Assembly (NCBI RefSeq): GCF_030230605.1
Contig: NZ_JASPDO010000011.1
Location: forward strand, 1-64,000
Direction: 5' to 3'
Origin: Brevibacterium sp. UMB1308A
GTDB lineage: Bacteria > Actinomycetota > Actinomycetes > Actinomycetales > Brevibacteriaceae
DNA: 64,000 nt
A program made the translations under genes and the position numbers. Below are positions 29,691 to 39,125 of the stretch, piece after piece. The notes beneath the pieces are model-generated. The model did not search any database. It had not been told where the DNA came from and worked only from the letters and a program-made list of their open reading frames with translations. Every line of letters starts with the position of its first letter. The stretch's first letter is position 1.

Positions 29691-30626
29691 TTAGAGAAGG
29701 AGGCCCGGCAGGAAGTGGAACAGTGCGAGGGCCACGGGTGCAGTTGGAAGGATCGAGTCCAGCCGGTCCATGACTCCCCCATGCCCCGGTAGCAGGGTGC
29801 CCATGTCTTTCAGGCCAAGGTCACGTTTGATCATGGATTCGGAGAAGTCACCCAGGGTGGCAAAAGCGGGGATAACTACTCCCAAAACAAGGCCTGCCCA
29901 CCACGGAGCACCGAACGCCAATACCACCATGCAGATGCCCACAACAGTGGAGAACAGTGCCGAACCAGCGAACCCTTCCCATGACTTCTTAGGCGAAATA
30001 CTTGGCGCAATGGGGTGTTTGCCCCACAGAACACCAAAGGTGTAACCGCCCGTGTCACTAGCAACCACCATGGCAAGGAAGGTGATCACCAACATGTTGC
30101 CCATGGGGAAGGACAGCATGTAGGCGATAAAAGAACCCATGAGCCCCACATACGTGAGGGCGAAGATGCTCAAGCACACATCTTTCACCGGATTGAGCCG
30201 GTGACGGCGAATCTGGTTGTAGATGAGGATGAACCCGCACCCTAAACTGAACGCCACCCAGAGTGCTTCACGCCCTAGGAAGTAGGCAGCAAGAATCATG
30301 GTTCCCGCCGAAATCATGGTGGGCACGCGCGCCACTTTAGATCCGGACCGGCTCAGCGCATTCGACAGTTCCCACGTCGCTGCCATGACACCGACCAGCG
30401 CCACAATCAAAAACAGCTCAGGGATGAATACCAGGCTGGCAAGAACAGCGCCACCCAGCACCAGGCCAACCGCGATAGCCGCAGGCAGGTTGCGTCCGGC
30501 GCGCCCGTAATCCTGTTTAGGCGGTTGGGGTGCCTGCGGGTTGGGTTCAGTCCCAGTGATGCGATTCTGAGAAGTCGAAGATGCGCCAGTCGAAGCGTTC
30601 GACTGGCGCTCGTCGTAGGACGACAA
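29691..30626 (-). CDS. cdsA: Phosphatidate cytidylyltransferase
   Basis: Makes CDP-diacylglycerol for phospholipid synthesis. About 311 residues from a TTG one base after the frr stop; the frame runs on into frr but that part is a shadow. The N-terminal 40 residues are polar, then eight or so membrane helices follow, and the family signature is present near the C-terminus (KRDLGLKDMGTLLPGHGGVMDRLDS). Order pyrH-frr-cdsA-rlmN is conserved in Actinobacteria. The exact start is uncertain. Confidence 0.93.
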   Translation of the reverse strand: MSSYDERQSNASTGASSTSQNRITGTEPNPQAPQPPKQDYGRAGRNLPAAIAVGLVLGGAVLASLVFIPELFLIVALVGVMAATWELSNALSRSGSKVARVPTMISAGTMILAAYFLGREALWVAFSLGCGFILIYNQIRRHRLNPVKDVCLSIFALTYVGLMGSFIAYMLSFPMGNMLVITFLAMVVASDTGGYTFGVLWGKHPIAPSISPKKSWEGFAGSALFSTVVGICMVVLAFGAPWWAGLVLGVVIPAFATLGDFSESMIKRDLGLKDMGTLLPGHGGVMDRLDSILPTAPVALALFHFLPGLLL

Positions 30627-30627
30627 A

Positions 30628-31185
30628 TCAGACTTCAAGCAACTCTTTTTCTTTAGCGGCCAGAAGCGAGTCGATTTCGTCAACCTTCTTCTTGGTGATT
30701 TCGTCGAGTTCACCAAGAGCGTGCTTGACTTCGTCTTCTCCGGCTTCGCCGTCCTTCTGGATGCGTTCCAGCTGCTCTTTGGCCTTACGGCGCACGTTGC
30801 GTACTGAGATGCGGCCTTCTTCAGCGTCACCCTTAACGATCTTGACGTACTCCTTACGGCGCTCTTCGGTGAGTTCCGGGAGAGTCACGCGGATAACGTT
30901 TCCGTCGTTAGCGGGGTTGGCACCGATGTCGGAGTTACGCAGGGCGTTCTCGATGTCTGTCAGAGCACCTCGGTCATATGGGGTGATGAGAATGGTGCGC
31001 GCTTCAGGCACCTGGAACGAGGCCAGCTGCTGCATAGGTGTGGGAGTTCCGTAGTACTCCACGGGAATGTTGGCAAACAGGCCGGGGTTCGCACGACCGG
31101 TACGCACGTTGCCGAAAGCGGCCTGAGTGGCTTCGATAGCACCGTCCATTTTGGCGCTGGCTTCTTTAAGAATTCCGTTGATCAC
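30628..31185 (-). CDS. frr: Ribosome recycling factor
   Basis: Splits post-termination ribosomes together with EF-G. 185 residues, the standard length, with the conserved RTGRANPGLF and YYGTPTPMQQLA segments and the C-terminal KKKVDEIDSLLAAKEKELLEV. It lies between pyrH and cdsA on the same strand. Confidence 0.98.
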   Translation of the reverse strand: MINGILKEASAKMDGAIEATQAAFGNVRTGRANPGLFANIPVEYYGTPTPMQQLASFQVPEARTILITPYDRGALTDIENALRNSDIGANPANDGNVIRVTLPELTEERRKEYVKIVKGDAEEGRISVRNVRRKAKEQLERIQKDGEAGEDEVKHALGELDEITKKKVDEIDSLLAAKEKELLEV

Positions 31186-31260
31186 TGTCTTCTCCTTGGG
31201 ACGTTATGTCTAATCCTACCTGGGCGAATCTGGGCGACTAGCGTTAAGCGCTGACCTGCT

Positions 31261-32013
31261 TTAAGCGCTGACGACCGTGCCGATGTCTTCACCCATAATC
31301 GCGCGGCGCAAATTCCCGTCGCCTTCCATGCCAAACACACGCATGGGAAGGGCGTTGTCCATGCACAAGCTGAACGCGGTCGCGTCAACAACTTTGAGAC
31401 CTCGGGTCAGTGCGTCCTGGAACGTGATGTGGTCGAGTTTGGTTGCCGACGGGTCCTTCTTTGGGTCCGCGGTGTACACGCCGTCCACGCCGTTCTTGGC
31501 GATAAGAACTTCGTCGGCGTGGATTTCGAGTGCACGCTGTGCCGCCACGGTGTCGGTTGAGAAGAACGGCAGTCCAGCACCCGCACCGAAAATCACCACG
31601 CGGTCTTTTTCCATGTGTCGCATGGCGCGACGTGGAATGTACGACTCAGCCACCTGGCTCATAGGAATCGCGGTCTGGACGCGCGTATCCAATCCTTGCT
31701 GTTCCAAGAAGTCCTGCAGAGCAAGGCAGTTCATCACGGTGCCCAACATACCCATGTAGTCCGCACGAGTACGGTCCATTCCGCGTTGCTGCAGTTCCGC
31801 CCCGCGGAAGAAGTTGCCGCCACCTACGACGATACTGATTTCCACCTCGGGCACGGTGGGCACAATCTGCTTAGCGATTGACGCAACAATATCTGGGTTC
31901 ACCCCGACGGATCCCCCACCGAAAACTTCACCTGACAGTTTCAGAAGCACTCGCCTGCGATCAGTACGAACCGGATGCATTGCGTGGCTAGAAAAATGAA
32001 CAGGCGATTCCAT
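31261..32013 (-). CDS. pyrH: Uridylate kinase
   Basis: Phosphorylates UMP to UDP. 250 residues of the amino-acid-kinase fold with [21 protein letters not shown] and the [14 protein letters not shown] nucleotide loop. The ATG start follows GAGGAT. It lies in the usual rpsB-tsf-pyrH-frr group, although a peroxiredoxin gene has been inserted between tsf and pyrH here. Confidence 0.98.
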   Translation of the reverse strand: MESPVHFSSHAMHPVRTDRRRVLLKLSGEVFGGGSVGVNPDIVASIAKQIVPTVPEVEISIVVGGGNFFRGAELQQRGMDRTRADYMGMLGTVMNCLALQDFLEQQGLDTRVQTAIPMSQVAESYIPRRAMRHMEKDRVVIFGAGAGLPFFSTDTVAAQRALEIHADEVLIAKNGVDGVYTADPKKDPSATKLDHITFQDALTRGLKVVDATAFSLCMDNALPMRVFGMEGDGNLRRAIMGEDIGTVVSA

Positions 32014-32096
32014 GGGATCCTCACGTCAGAACTTGCGGGCCACCTCTAATACTAACGTTCGCCAGCGGTCTTTGTGTAAGCGCCGCCGAGGTCGTT

Positions 32097-32729
32097 CTAG
32101 TTTTCGCGGATCCGAGCCGTGCGCAGATAAGGGAAGGCCTCTTCGACGTCGTCAAAACGTTCGCGGGCTTCGTCAGTTGTGATGCCTGTTGGGACGATGA
32201 TCTTGTCGCCGTCTTTCCAGTCCACTGGGGTTGCGACTTCAGCGCGCTCAGCGGTTTGGAGGGCGTCGATCACGCGCAGGATTTCGTCAAAGTTACGCCC
32301 GGTTGACTTGGGGTAGGTCATGGTCAGGCGGATCTGCTTGGCCGGGTCAATGACGAACACCGAACGCACGGACGACGTGTCCCCCTCGTTGGGGTGGATC
32401 ATGCCGTAAAGTTCAGCGACCGTCTTGTCTGGGTCCGCGATGATGGGGTACTCCACGGTGGTGTTGTTGTAGGAGTTGATGTCCGGGATCCAGCTGGTGT
32501 GTTCTTCATTGGAGTCCACGGACAGGGCGATTGGCTTAACGCCACGCATTGCCCATTCCTCGCTCAGTTGCGCAACGCGACCCAGTTCGGTGGTGCATAC
32601 GGGGGTGAAGTCTGCGGGGTGTGAGAAGAACACCACCCAGCTATCACCAGCCCAGTCGTGGAAGGAGATCTCACCGGCCGAGGTTTCGGTGGTGAAATCA
32701 GGGGCTACGTCACCGAGCATGAGGGTCAT
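32097..32729 (-). CDS. Peroxiredoxin, 1-Cys (Prx6-type)
   Basis: Thiol peroxidase of 210 residues from ATG 32729, which has AAAGGA upstream. The peroxidatic cysteine is Cys45 in DFTPVCTTE, and the C-terminal extension (GDKIIVP, then a long tail) is the Prx6 type; no resolving cysteine is visible, so reduction needs an outside thiol. It sits between tsf and pyrH, which are adjacent in many relatives, downstream of the tsf terminator. Confidence 0.93.
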   Translation of the reverse strand: MTLMLGDVAPDFTTETSAGEISFHDWAGDSWVVFFSHPADFTPVCTTELGRVAQLSEEWAMRGVKPIALSVDSNEEHTSWIPDINSYNNTTVEYPIIADPDKTVAELYGMIHPNEGDTSSVRSVFVIDPAKQIRLTMTYPKSTGRNFDEILRVIDALQTAERAEVATPVDWKDGDKIIVPTGITTDEARERFDDVEEAFPYLRTARIREN

Positions 32730-32891
32730 CGTTGGTCCTTTCGATTGCGGGTGTTCCTTACAGGCTATGCGCTGGGTGTGACTTTGGGCTCGCGGCGCGG
32801 TAAAGATCAGGTCCCGCTTGGGTAAAGACCACGTGAACTTGGGGGCTTCATCCCAACGTGGCACGTCCCTACAGGGCACCCGGCAAAACAG

Positions 32892-32923
32892 AACGTGCCA
32901 CCACAAAAATGTGGTGGCACGTT
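32892..32923 (-). terminator. Intrinsic terminator after tsf
   Basis: A 13-bp perfect stem (AACGTGCCACCAC at 32892-32904 with its complement at 32911-32923) and a short A-rich loop lie 20 bases past the tsf stop; on the minus strand TGTTTTG follows. It separates rpsB-tsf from the peroxiredoxin gene. Confidence 0.85.
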
Positions 32924-32942
32924 GCGTTAGCTAGCGCTTAGA

Positions 32943-33770
32943 TTAGGATCCAACACGCACGCGAGCGAAACCGGTTGCCTTGATGCCAGCTTCGTCCAGA
33001 ACGGACTGAACCGACTTCTTTGGCTCCTTGGCAAAGCCCTGGTCCAGCAGAACGTTTTCCTTGAAGAATCCGTTCACGCGACCTTCAACGATTTTTGGCA
33101 GAGCAGCTTCTGGCTTGCCTTCGTTCTTTGCGGTTTCCAGAGCGATTTCGCGCTCCTTTTCAACCAGGTCAGCTGGGACGTCTTCGCGGCTGAAGTACTT
33201 AGGTGCAAGAGCAGCAATGTGCACAGCTACGTCGTGTGCAGCCTGGTCGTTGTCACCTTCGTAAGCCAGCAACACACCAACCTGCGGAGGCAGGTCCTTG
33301 TTGGTGCGGTGCAGGTAGGAAGCGAGCTTGGCACCTTCGAGGCGTACAACCTTCTTGAGGTCAACCTTTTCACCCAGGGAGGCACCACCTTCGGTGATGA
33401 TCTGGGAGACAGGCTTGCCGTCGATTTCCACGTTCTTGAACTCTTCAGCGTCCGAAGCGTTGTTCGCAACTGCCAGTTCCAGAATTTCATCAGCCAGGCT
33501 GATGAACTTGTCGGACTTAGCAACGAAGTCGGTTTCGGAGTTGAATTCGATCATGGTTCCGACGCCACCGTCGGTCTTGATAGCAACAAGACCGTCCGAG
33601 GTGGAACGTCCTTCGCGCTTGGTGGCACCCTTGAGGCCTTTAACGCGCAGGATTTCAATAGCCTTAGCCTGGTCGCCCTGAGCTTCGTCAAGAGCCTTCT
33701 TCACGTCCATCATGCCTGCACCGGTCTTTTCGCGCAGAGCCTTGATGTCAGCGGCGGTGTAGTTTGCCAT
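32943..33770 (-). CDS. tsf: Elongation factor Ts
   Basis: Nucleotide exchange factor for EF-Tu; 275 residues. It has the N-terminal UBA-like TGAGMMDVKKAL, the EFNSETDFVAK motif and ends in the coiled/core domain with KSVQSVLDEAGIKATGFARVRVG. It lies downstream of rpsB, and both are followed by a terminator. Confidence 0.98.
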   Translation of the reverse strand: MANYTAADIKALREKTGAGMMDVKKALDEAQGDQAKAIEILRVKGLKGATKREGRSTSDGLVAIKTDGGVGTMIEFNSETDFVAKSDKFISLADEILELAVANNASDAEEFKNVEIDGKPVSQIITEGGASLGEKVDLKKVVRLEGAKLASYLHRTNKDLPPQVGVLLAYEGDNDQAAHDVAVHIAALAPKYFSREDVPADLVEKEREIALETAKNEGKPEAALPKIVEGRVNGFFKENVLLDQGFAKEPKKSVQSVLDEAGIKATGFARVRVGS

Positions 33771-33824
33771 GTGATCTCCTAAAGTCGAGAGGATTTATGT
33801 GCTTAGGGTTACAGCACTAACGTG

Positions 33825-34766
33825 TCAGGCTTCAGTCGACTTGTTGTCGGCGTCAGCGGCGGCTTCTTCCTTGGATTCTGCCTGAGCTGCTTCAGCCTTG
33901 GGTTCTTCCTGAGCGTCAGCAGCCTTGGTTTCGTCCTTGGCTTCCTTGGTTTCTTCTGCCCTGGCTTCGTCAGCCTTAGCGTTGTCTTCGCCCTTACCTT
34001 CGAGGAGTTCGCGCTCCCACTCTGGCATTGGTTCAACGTCAACAGCGGAAACGTTCTTTTCACCTTCGTCAGACGAGTGGCGCTTGAGCAGACCTTCGGC
34101 AACTGCGTCTGCAACGACGCGGGTCAGAAGGGCTACGGAGCGGATCGAGTCGTCGTTACCTGGGATTGGGTAGTCAACTTCGTCAGGGTCGCAGTTGGTG
34201 TCGAGGATACCCACGATTGGGATACCCAGCTTCTTAGCTTCGTCAACAGCCAGGTGTTCCTTCTTGGTGTCAACGATCCACACTGCTGAAGGGGTGCGCT
34301 GCATGTCGCGGATACCGCCCAGGGTGCGCTCAAGCTTTTCCTTTTCGCGCGACAGGATGAGCAGTTCCTTCTTGGTGTGACCTGAACCAGCTACGTCGTC
34401 GAAGTCGATTTCTTCGAGTTCCTTCAGACGGCGCAGACGACCGGAGATGGTCTGGAAGTTGGTGAGCATACCGCCCAACCAGCGCTGGTTCACGTATGGC
34501 TGACCAACGCGCTGTGCCTGTTCGGCAATAGCTTCCTGGGCCTGCTTCTTGGTTCCGACAAACATGATCGATCCGCCGTGCGCAACGGTTTCTTTGATGA
34601 ACTCAAATGCGGTGTCGATGTAGCCCAGCGTCTGCTGCAGGTCAATGATGTAGATGCCGTTACGTTCCGTGAAAATGAAACGCTTCATCTTGGGGTTCCA
34701 GCGACGAGTCTGGTGACCAAAGTGAACACCGGAGTCGAGCAACTGGCGAGTGGTGACGACGGCCAT
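33825..34766 (-). CDS. rpsB: 30S ribosomal protein S2
   Basis: 313 residues. The S2 core (to about residue 240) is normal, with [17 protein letters not shown] at the start and [16 protein letters not shown]. The last ~70 residues are an extended Ala/Glu/Lys/Asp-rich acidic tail, common in Actinobacteria. The ATG has a strong AAAGGAGG box. A leader of at least 150 bases with promoter sequences lies upstream. Confidence 0.98.
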   Translation of the reverse strand: MAVVTTRQLLDSGVHFGHQTRRWNPKMKRFIFTERNGIYIIDLQQTLGYIDTAFEFIKETVAHGGSIMFVGTKKQAQEAIAEQAQRVGQPYVNQRWLGGMLTNFQTISGRLRRLKELEEIDFDDVAGSGHTKKELLILSREKEKLERTLGGIRDMQRTPSAVWIVDTKKEHLAVDEAKKLGIPIVGILDTNCDPDEVDYPIPGNDDSIRSVALLTRVVADAVAEGLLKRHSSDEGEKNVSAVDVEPMPEWERELLEGKGEDNAKADEARAEETKEAKDETKAADAQEEPKAEAAQAESKEEAAADADNKSTEA

Positions 34767-35147
34767 GCCGACGCCCTCCTTTCATGGCGCTTACGCGCGT
34801 TCGGGCACAGGTTCCAACTGGGTTGACCCTGTGCGGATTTCGGTTTGTTCCTGGTATCCGTGGCGGGAGCCCACGCTTCACCCACGTGTCCTGCTGGAGG
34901 ATTATGTGTGGATAAAACGCACCTGAGGCACCGCTCGTGTGTCGGATACGCGTAGTCAAGAGTTCTGACACTCCTGCTGGCCCTATTTTATGCAGGTCAC
35001 GCGCGAGTAGCCAAATAGTTACTTGAGGCACAGCTCGTGTGGATTGTTTTTCGTTCTCGTGGCAGAGGCACTGTGGAAGATTTCGCGGTTTCCACAGCGT
35101 TGGGTTCGGGTCTTTTGTCAGCGCTGATCACATAGTGCGATGAGTAC
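34767..35147. promoter_or_regulatory. Divergent promoter region rpsB / M23-M15 gene with repeats
   Basis: This 381-base gap holds no gene I can support. It contains an 18-bp direct repeat with one mismatch, TGAGGCACcGCTCGTGTG at 34924-34941 and TGAGGCACaGCTCGTGTG at 35024-35041, exactly 100 bp apart, and a dyad CTGTGGAA (35071-35078) with TTCCACAG (35090-35097) about 50 bases before the M23-M15 start. Both may be regulator sites. The leader of rpsB presumably starts here too. Confidence 0.5.
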
Positions 35148-36146
35148 ATGATTTCTCGAATTTTGACTGTAGTTTCGTGGCTCGTATTAGCACTGACGCT
35201 GATGAGTGCCACATATGTTCCAGATTCCGTGGTGCATGCGTCACCCGGTGAGCGCTCAGATGAACCGTCCGGCACGTGGATGACTCCGGTGCCTGGGTTT
35301 GAAGTGATCCGTGGTTTCGATAAGCCAGACAAGAATTGGCAGTCCGGGCACCGAGGTGTCGATGTCCTGGCGCTGCCCGGTGAGCCCGTGCGTGCCCCAG
35401 GTTTTGGCGTGGTGCGGTTCGTGGGAGTGATCGCGGGGAAGCGCGTGATGAGTGTCGAGGTGGGTAACTATGTGGTGAGTTATGAGTCGGTGGACAGCGA
35501 TTTGAAGAAGGGCGACGACATTACTCCGGGGATGCACATGGCTAAGGTGTCCTCACCGTCTCACTGCCCGCAGGGGTGTGTACATGTGGGTGTGTGGCGT
35601 AAGGACCGGGCAAAGGATTACCTCAACCCGGTGAATTTCTTCGCCTCAGGCGCATCGATCCTGTTGCCAGAGGCACAAGCGCCTAAGCCCGTGGCGGTCG
35701 ACCAACAGCCGAGTTATAAAGGCAAAGGTAAAGGAGCAGGCCCGTGGGGTGGGCACCAAAACGGGCGAATCCCCTCAGTCGCGATGTGCGCTGTGAAGTC
35801 TGCGCCTGGGCACATGCTCAGATGTGACGCAGCACGGGCCTTCGATGAGTTATCGGCAGCGTTCAAGGCCAAATTTGGCCGGCCGATTTCGGTCACTGAC
35901 TCCTATCGCACGTATGAGCAGCAGGTGATTTTGAAGAAGCGCAAAGGCAGGATGGCTGCCACCCCGGGCAGGTCGAACCACGGGTGGGGCCTTGCCGTGG
36001 ACCTCGGCGGTGGCATCAACCGCTTTGGAACAGCGGAGCACCGGTGGTTGCGTGCGAACGGCCCCAAGTACGGGTGGGATCACCCGGGCTGGGCACGCCA
36101 AGGCGGGTCATTGCCCGAGCCGTGGCACTGGGAATTCATGGGCTAA
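35148..36146 (+). CDS. Secreted M23-M15 double-domain cell-wall peptidase
   Basis: 332 residues. An N-terminal signal peptide (about 1-30, cleaved near VVHASP) is followed by an M23-like domain (about 45-165; GHRGVDVLALPGEPV and CVHVGVW) and, after a Lys/Gly linker (about 188-200), a VanY/M15 domain (about 205-332) with SNHGWGLAVDL and PWHWEF, the latter giving a full His-Asp-His zinc set. In the M23 domain the usual final HxH is HVG, so that half may bind rather than cleave. An M23 protein next to rpsB is usual in Actinobacteria; the added M15 domain is less so. Confidence 0.85.
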   Translation: MISRILTVVSWLVLALTLMSATYVPDSVVHASPGERSDEPSGTWMTPVPGFEVIRGFDKPDKNWQSGHRGVDVLALPGEPVRAPGFGVVRFVGVIAGKRVMSVEVGNYVVSYESVDSDLKKGDDITPGMHMAKVSSPSHCPQGCVHVGVWRKDRAKDYLNPVNFFASGASILLPEAQAPKPVAVDQQPSYKGKGKGAGPWGGHQNGRIPSVAMCAVKSAPGHMLRCDAARAFDELSAAFKAKFGRPISVTDSYRTYEQQVILKKRKGRMAATPGRSNHGWGLAVDLGGGINRFGTAEHRWLRANGPKYGWDHPGWARQGGSLPEPWHWEFMG

Positions 36147-36239
36147 ACGGGCGGGCTGAGTGAGGAATACCCTGATTCGGTACAGAAAGTGACCATGGAC
36201 TACATGGAATAGTTCGCGCGAAGTGTGTGTTTCGCGAGT

Positions 36240-36905
36240 ATGAGCACACGTATTGCAATCATTGGTGGACACGGAAAAATTGCTCGTCTGGTCACTGAAC
36301 GCAAAGGTGACGTCAGTATCACCAGCGTGGTGAGAAACCCTGATCATGTCGATGAGCTCAACGCTATGGGCGCTCACCCAGTAGTTCTCGATGTGGAGAC
36401 AGCGGCGGTTTCAGAACTGGCCCAGGTCGTTAAAGGTCACGACGCCGTTGTGTTCCTCGCTGGTGCGGGCGGAGGTTCGGGTGTGTTCCGGAAATACACC
36501 TCGGACTTGAAAGCCGCGATCACTTCCCAGCAGGCAGCCAAGGAAGCGGGCGTGAGCCGGTTCGTACAGGTGTCGTTCGTTGGGGCCGAGCACCCAACTG
36601 CGGAAGGCACTGACCCGGTCTTTGCCGCGTACTGGGATGCAAAACGTATTGCTGATGACTCGCTTCGGGCATCTGACTTGGACTTCACGATTGTCAAGCC
36701 TGGGCTTCTGACAGATGAGCCCGAGACCGGGAAGCTTTCGGTTTCCCAGGGTGAGGTGCGTAAGGGTTCGACTACGGCGCGTGCCGATGTAGCGAACTTC
36801 ATTCTGCACATCGTGACCGATGAGCGCACGTACGGGAAGGACCTGGACATCCTCGACGGTGACACCCCATTTGCTGAGTCTTTGGACGCGTACTTGGCAC
36901 AGTAA
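36240..36905 (+). CDS. NAD(P)-binding atypical short-chain dehydrogenase
   Basis: 221 residues from ATG 36240. A Rossmann start (IAIIGGHGKIARLV), VVFLAGAG and the YxxxK-like YWDAKRIADD belong to the atypical SDR group with NAD(P)H-binding domain (NmrA/YwnB-like). Members act on small quinones or sense redox state; no substrate can be named. It follows the M23-M15 gene on the same strand and converges with xerC with only 6 bases between. Confidence 0.88.
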   Translation: MSTRIAIIGGHGKIARLVTERKGDVSITSVVRNPDHVDELNAMGAHPVVLDVETAAVSELAQVVKGHDAVVFLAGAGGGSGVFRKYTSDLKAAITSQQAAKEAGVSRFVQVSFVGAEHPTAEGTDPVFAAYWDAKRIADDSLRASDLDFTIVKPGLLTDEPETGKLSVSQGEVRKGSTTARADVANFILHIVTDERTYGKDLDILDGDTPFAESLDAYLAQ

Positions 36906-36911
36906 GTGAAT

Positions 36912-37901
36912 TTAGGCGCGTGGGTGGGCCTGCGTGTAGGAATCTTTAAGTTTGCCCAGGCTCACGTGCGTGTATATCTGGGTTGAGCTCAGGGTGGCGT
37001 GGCCCAGGAACTCTTGCACTTGGCGGATGTCGGCCCCGTTTTCAACCATGTGGGTGGCAGCCGAGTGGCGTAGACCGTGGGGCGAGATTTCCGGTGAGTT
37101 GGCTCGTTTGGCCGTCGCCTTGTGGACCACATCGCGTACTTGGCGCTGGTTGATTCTGCCACCTCGGACGCCTACAAACAGGGCTTCTTGACCTTCACTG
37201 GCCAGGTGGTTTCTGACTTCTAACCATTCGGTGAGGGCTCGTTGCGAGGGGCCACCGAATGGGATTCGGCGTTGTTTGTTTCCTTTTCCTAGAACCGTGA
37301 TGAGTCCGGCGGTCCAGTCGACGTCGGTGGTGTCGAGATTGACGAGTTCGGATACGCGCATGCCGGTGGCGTACAGCAGTTCGACGAGTGCGATGTCGCG
37401 TGTACGTGTAGCGCGTTGGGTCTTGTTGAGGTTCGCGTCGTCGGCGGGTGGCTCAAAAGGTTGTGTGAGCACGTCTTCTGTGTGGGACTGCTGTAAAACG
37501 GTGGGCAGGCGGGTGGCTTTTTTGGGCGTGGATAGTCTGCTGGCCGGGTTGGTGGCGGTGATGCCGGCCCGGGTGGTGAAGGTGAAGAACGACCGGATAC
37601 CGGCGATGCGACGGGCGAGGGTTCCGGACGAGGCACCTTGAGCAGATAGGTGTAGGAGCCACTGGCGGAGGTTGCCGATTTCAACGTCGGCCAAAGGGAT
37701 GGGGTCACCGTTGCCGTCGTGGGTGAGGAATTGCATGAGGTTGGTGGCGTCGGCGATGTAGTTGCGCACGGTGTGTTCCGATGCGTTCTTGTGTACCGTC
37801 AGTTCGTTGTGAAAGCGGTCGAGTGCGTCGAGGTATTCGGCACTCAACCGGTCATGCTGAGGTTCGCCAGTTGCGTTGGCGTTGTGGGGGGAAGTCGCCA
37901 T
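36912..37901 (-). CDS. xerC: Tyrosine site-specific recombinase XerC
   Basis: 329 residues. The catalytic set is complete: Arg182 (GMRVSEL), Lys207 (LGKGNKQ), His275 and Arg278 (HGLRHSAATH), His301 (LGHATL) and Tyr310 (QIYTH). The N-terminal SAM-like core-binding domain is at about 20-125. It should resolve chromosome dimers at dif together with XerD. Its place beside rpsB and, further on, dprA is the chromosomal xerC location of Actinobacteria, so it is a core gene and not the integrase of the adjacent island. Confidence 0.95.
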   Translation of the reverse strand: MATSPHNANATGEPQHDRLSAEYLDALDRFHNELTVHKNASEHTVRNYIADATNLMQFLTHDGNGDPIPLADVEIGNLRQWLLHLSAQGASSGTLARRIAGIRSFFTFTTRAGITATNPASRLSTPKKATRLPTVLQQSHTEDVLTQPFEPPADDANLNKTQRATRTRDIALVELLYATGMRVSELVNLDTTDVDWTAGLITVLGKGNKQRRIPFGGPSQRALTEWLEVRNHLASEGQEALFVGVRGGRINQRQVRDVVHKATAKRANSPEISPHGLRHSAATHMVENGADIRQVQEFLGHATLSSTQIYTHVSLGKLKDSYTQAHPRA

Positions 37902-37949
37902 TCTTTAAGGGTACGCCAGGTTCGCATCTCTAGCGACAGCGCTCCATGT

Positions 37950-39125
37950 TTATGGCAGTACCTTCTGACTTTGAAGGGTCTGTACGGTTCGAGAAATGTT
38001 TTGGCCGGAAAGGATGACGTATGCATGTCTGTCCGCTGAGCACGTGATGGGACCACGGTCACCTGCGGCTTTCATGATCCCTGCATCTTTTACATCCTCA
38101 TGTTGGCGAACGCAGGCTAACCACTGTTCGTCGGTATGTGGGCACTCACTCAGGTCCGGGAAGAATACGGCTGACTGTTCGCCACGCGGCGCATCGTTTG
38201 GCAATCGCTGGTGCTGGTAAGCGCTGAACAGTATGTTGAATGCTGTTGCTCCGACGCTCCACTCCATGAGGTCAGCAATATGATCTCCCCCAACGCGTCC
38301 ATGTGCTTCGATCAAACGGGGCTGACCATCTTCCAGTATGAATTCGATGTGTGAGAGCCCGAACTGATAGTTGGCAGAATCGAGGACGGTTCGTGTAGCA
38401 TCGAACAAGCGATCACGCGACTCTTCAGAAATACGAGCTGGCTGATGATGTCCAGTCTCAACGAGACCAGTTATTCCGCCAGTTACTTTCTCGGTCACGA
38501 CCAGCGGGCTATGTTGGCCTGCCCACGAAATAGTTTCGACTGAAAACTCCGGCCCGACAAACCGTTGTTCGACTAGGTATTGACCGGGCTCAACCGCCAG
38601 GTCTTGGAGTTCTACTTCTGAAACGACGCTACGGACATCTCGACTACCAGAACCCGAGTTGGGTTTAAGGACGAGGCCGTGCTGTGTCTGTCGGAAAAAA
38701 TCCTGAAGTCTGGAGTCTGTGCCTGTTGTCAGGTCGAGCATCGAATGCAGCCCGTTTATAGGTGACCGCTCGGGAAGAGCTTCGCGTAGCCGATGCTTAT
38801 CGCGCATAATTTCAAGACTTGTAAACGAAGCAAACTTTCCTTCTGCAAGCCCCAATGCACTGTTTATAAGTGCGGCTACTTGAGACGTGTCGTCACCTAG
38901 GCCAACACACAGTGCATCACCCTGCTCACCTTTTGCACTAATGAAAGGTTCGAGCGCCCTAACCACGCTGAGGGCGTCGAGAGGGTCATGTACCTCGACT
39001 GTTTCGCCGTCGAAGTTTTCGAGCGATGACAAAAACTGAGCGTTCGCGACAGGAACAATCTCCGCACCAGCATTGTGGGCAGCATCAATCACTTCCTGGC
39101 GCGGAGTGAGAGTATAGAAATTCAT
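37950..39125 (-). CDS. ATP-grasp ligase (first island copy)
   Basis: 391 residues with an N-terminal pre-ATP-grasp domain (1-~100), the MRDKHRL turn (about 108-114), the glycine loop LKPNSGSGS (about 153-161), Glu187 (VEQRF), and metal ligands in HIEF (Glu261) and LIEAHGRVGGD (Glu273), where His275 stands in place of the usual Asn. This is the carboxylate-amine ligase type that forms peptide or amide bonds through an acyl phosphate, as in BacD-like L-amino-acid ligases. ATG overlaps the MFS stop (ATGA), so it is the last gene of a three-gene operon. Substrates are unknown. Confidence 0.85.
   Translation of the reverse strand: MNFYTLTPRQEVIDAAHNAGAEIVPVANAQFLSSLENFDGETVEVHDPLDALSVVRALEPFISAKGEQGDALCVGLGDDTSQVAALINSALGLAEGKFASFTSLEIMRDKHRLREALPERSPINGLHSMLDLTTGTDSRLQDFFRQTQHGLVLKPNSGSGSRDVRSVVSEVELQDLAVEPGQYLVEQRFVGPEFSVETISWAGQHSPLVVTEKVTGGITGLVETGHHQPARISEESRDRLFDATRTVLDSANYQFGLSHIEFILEDGQPRLIEAHGRVGGDHIADLMEWSVGATAFNILFSAYQHQRLPNDAPRGEQSAVFFPDLSECPHTDEQWLACVRQHEDVKDAGIMKAAGDRGPITCSADRHAYVILSGQNISRTVQTLQSQKVLP

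Noticed and set aside
36912..37901. XerC as the island integrase
   Set aside because: All catalytic residues and the neighbours match chromosomal xerC; it lies outside the dprA-tail repeats.
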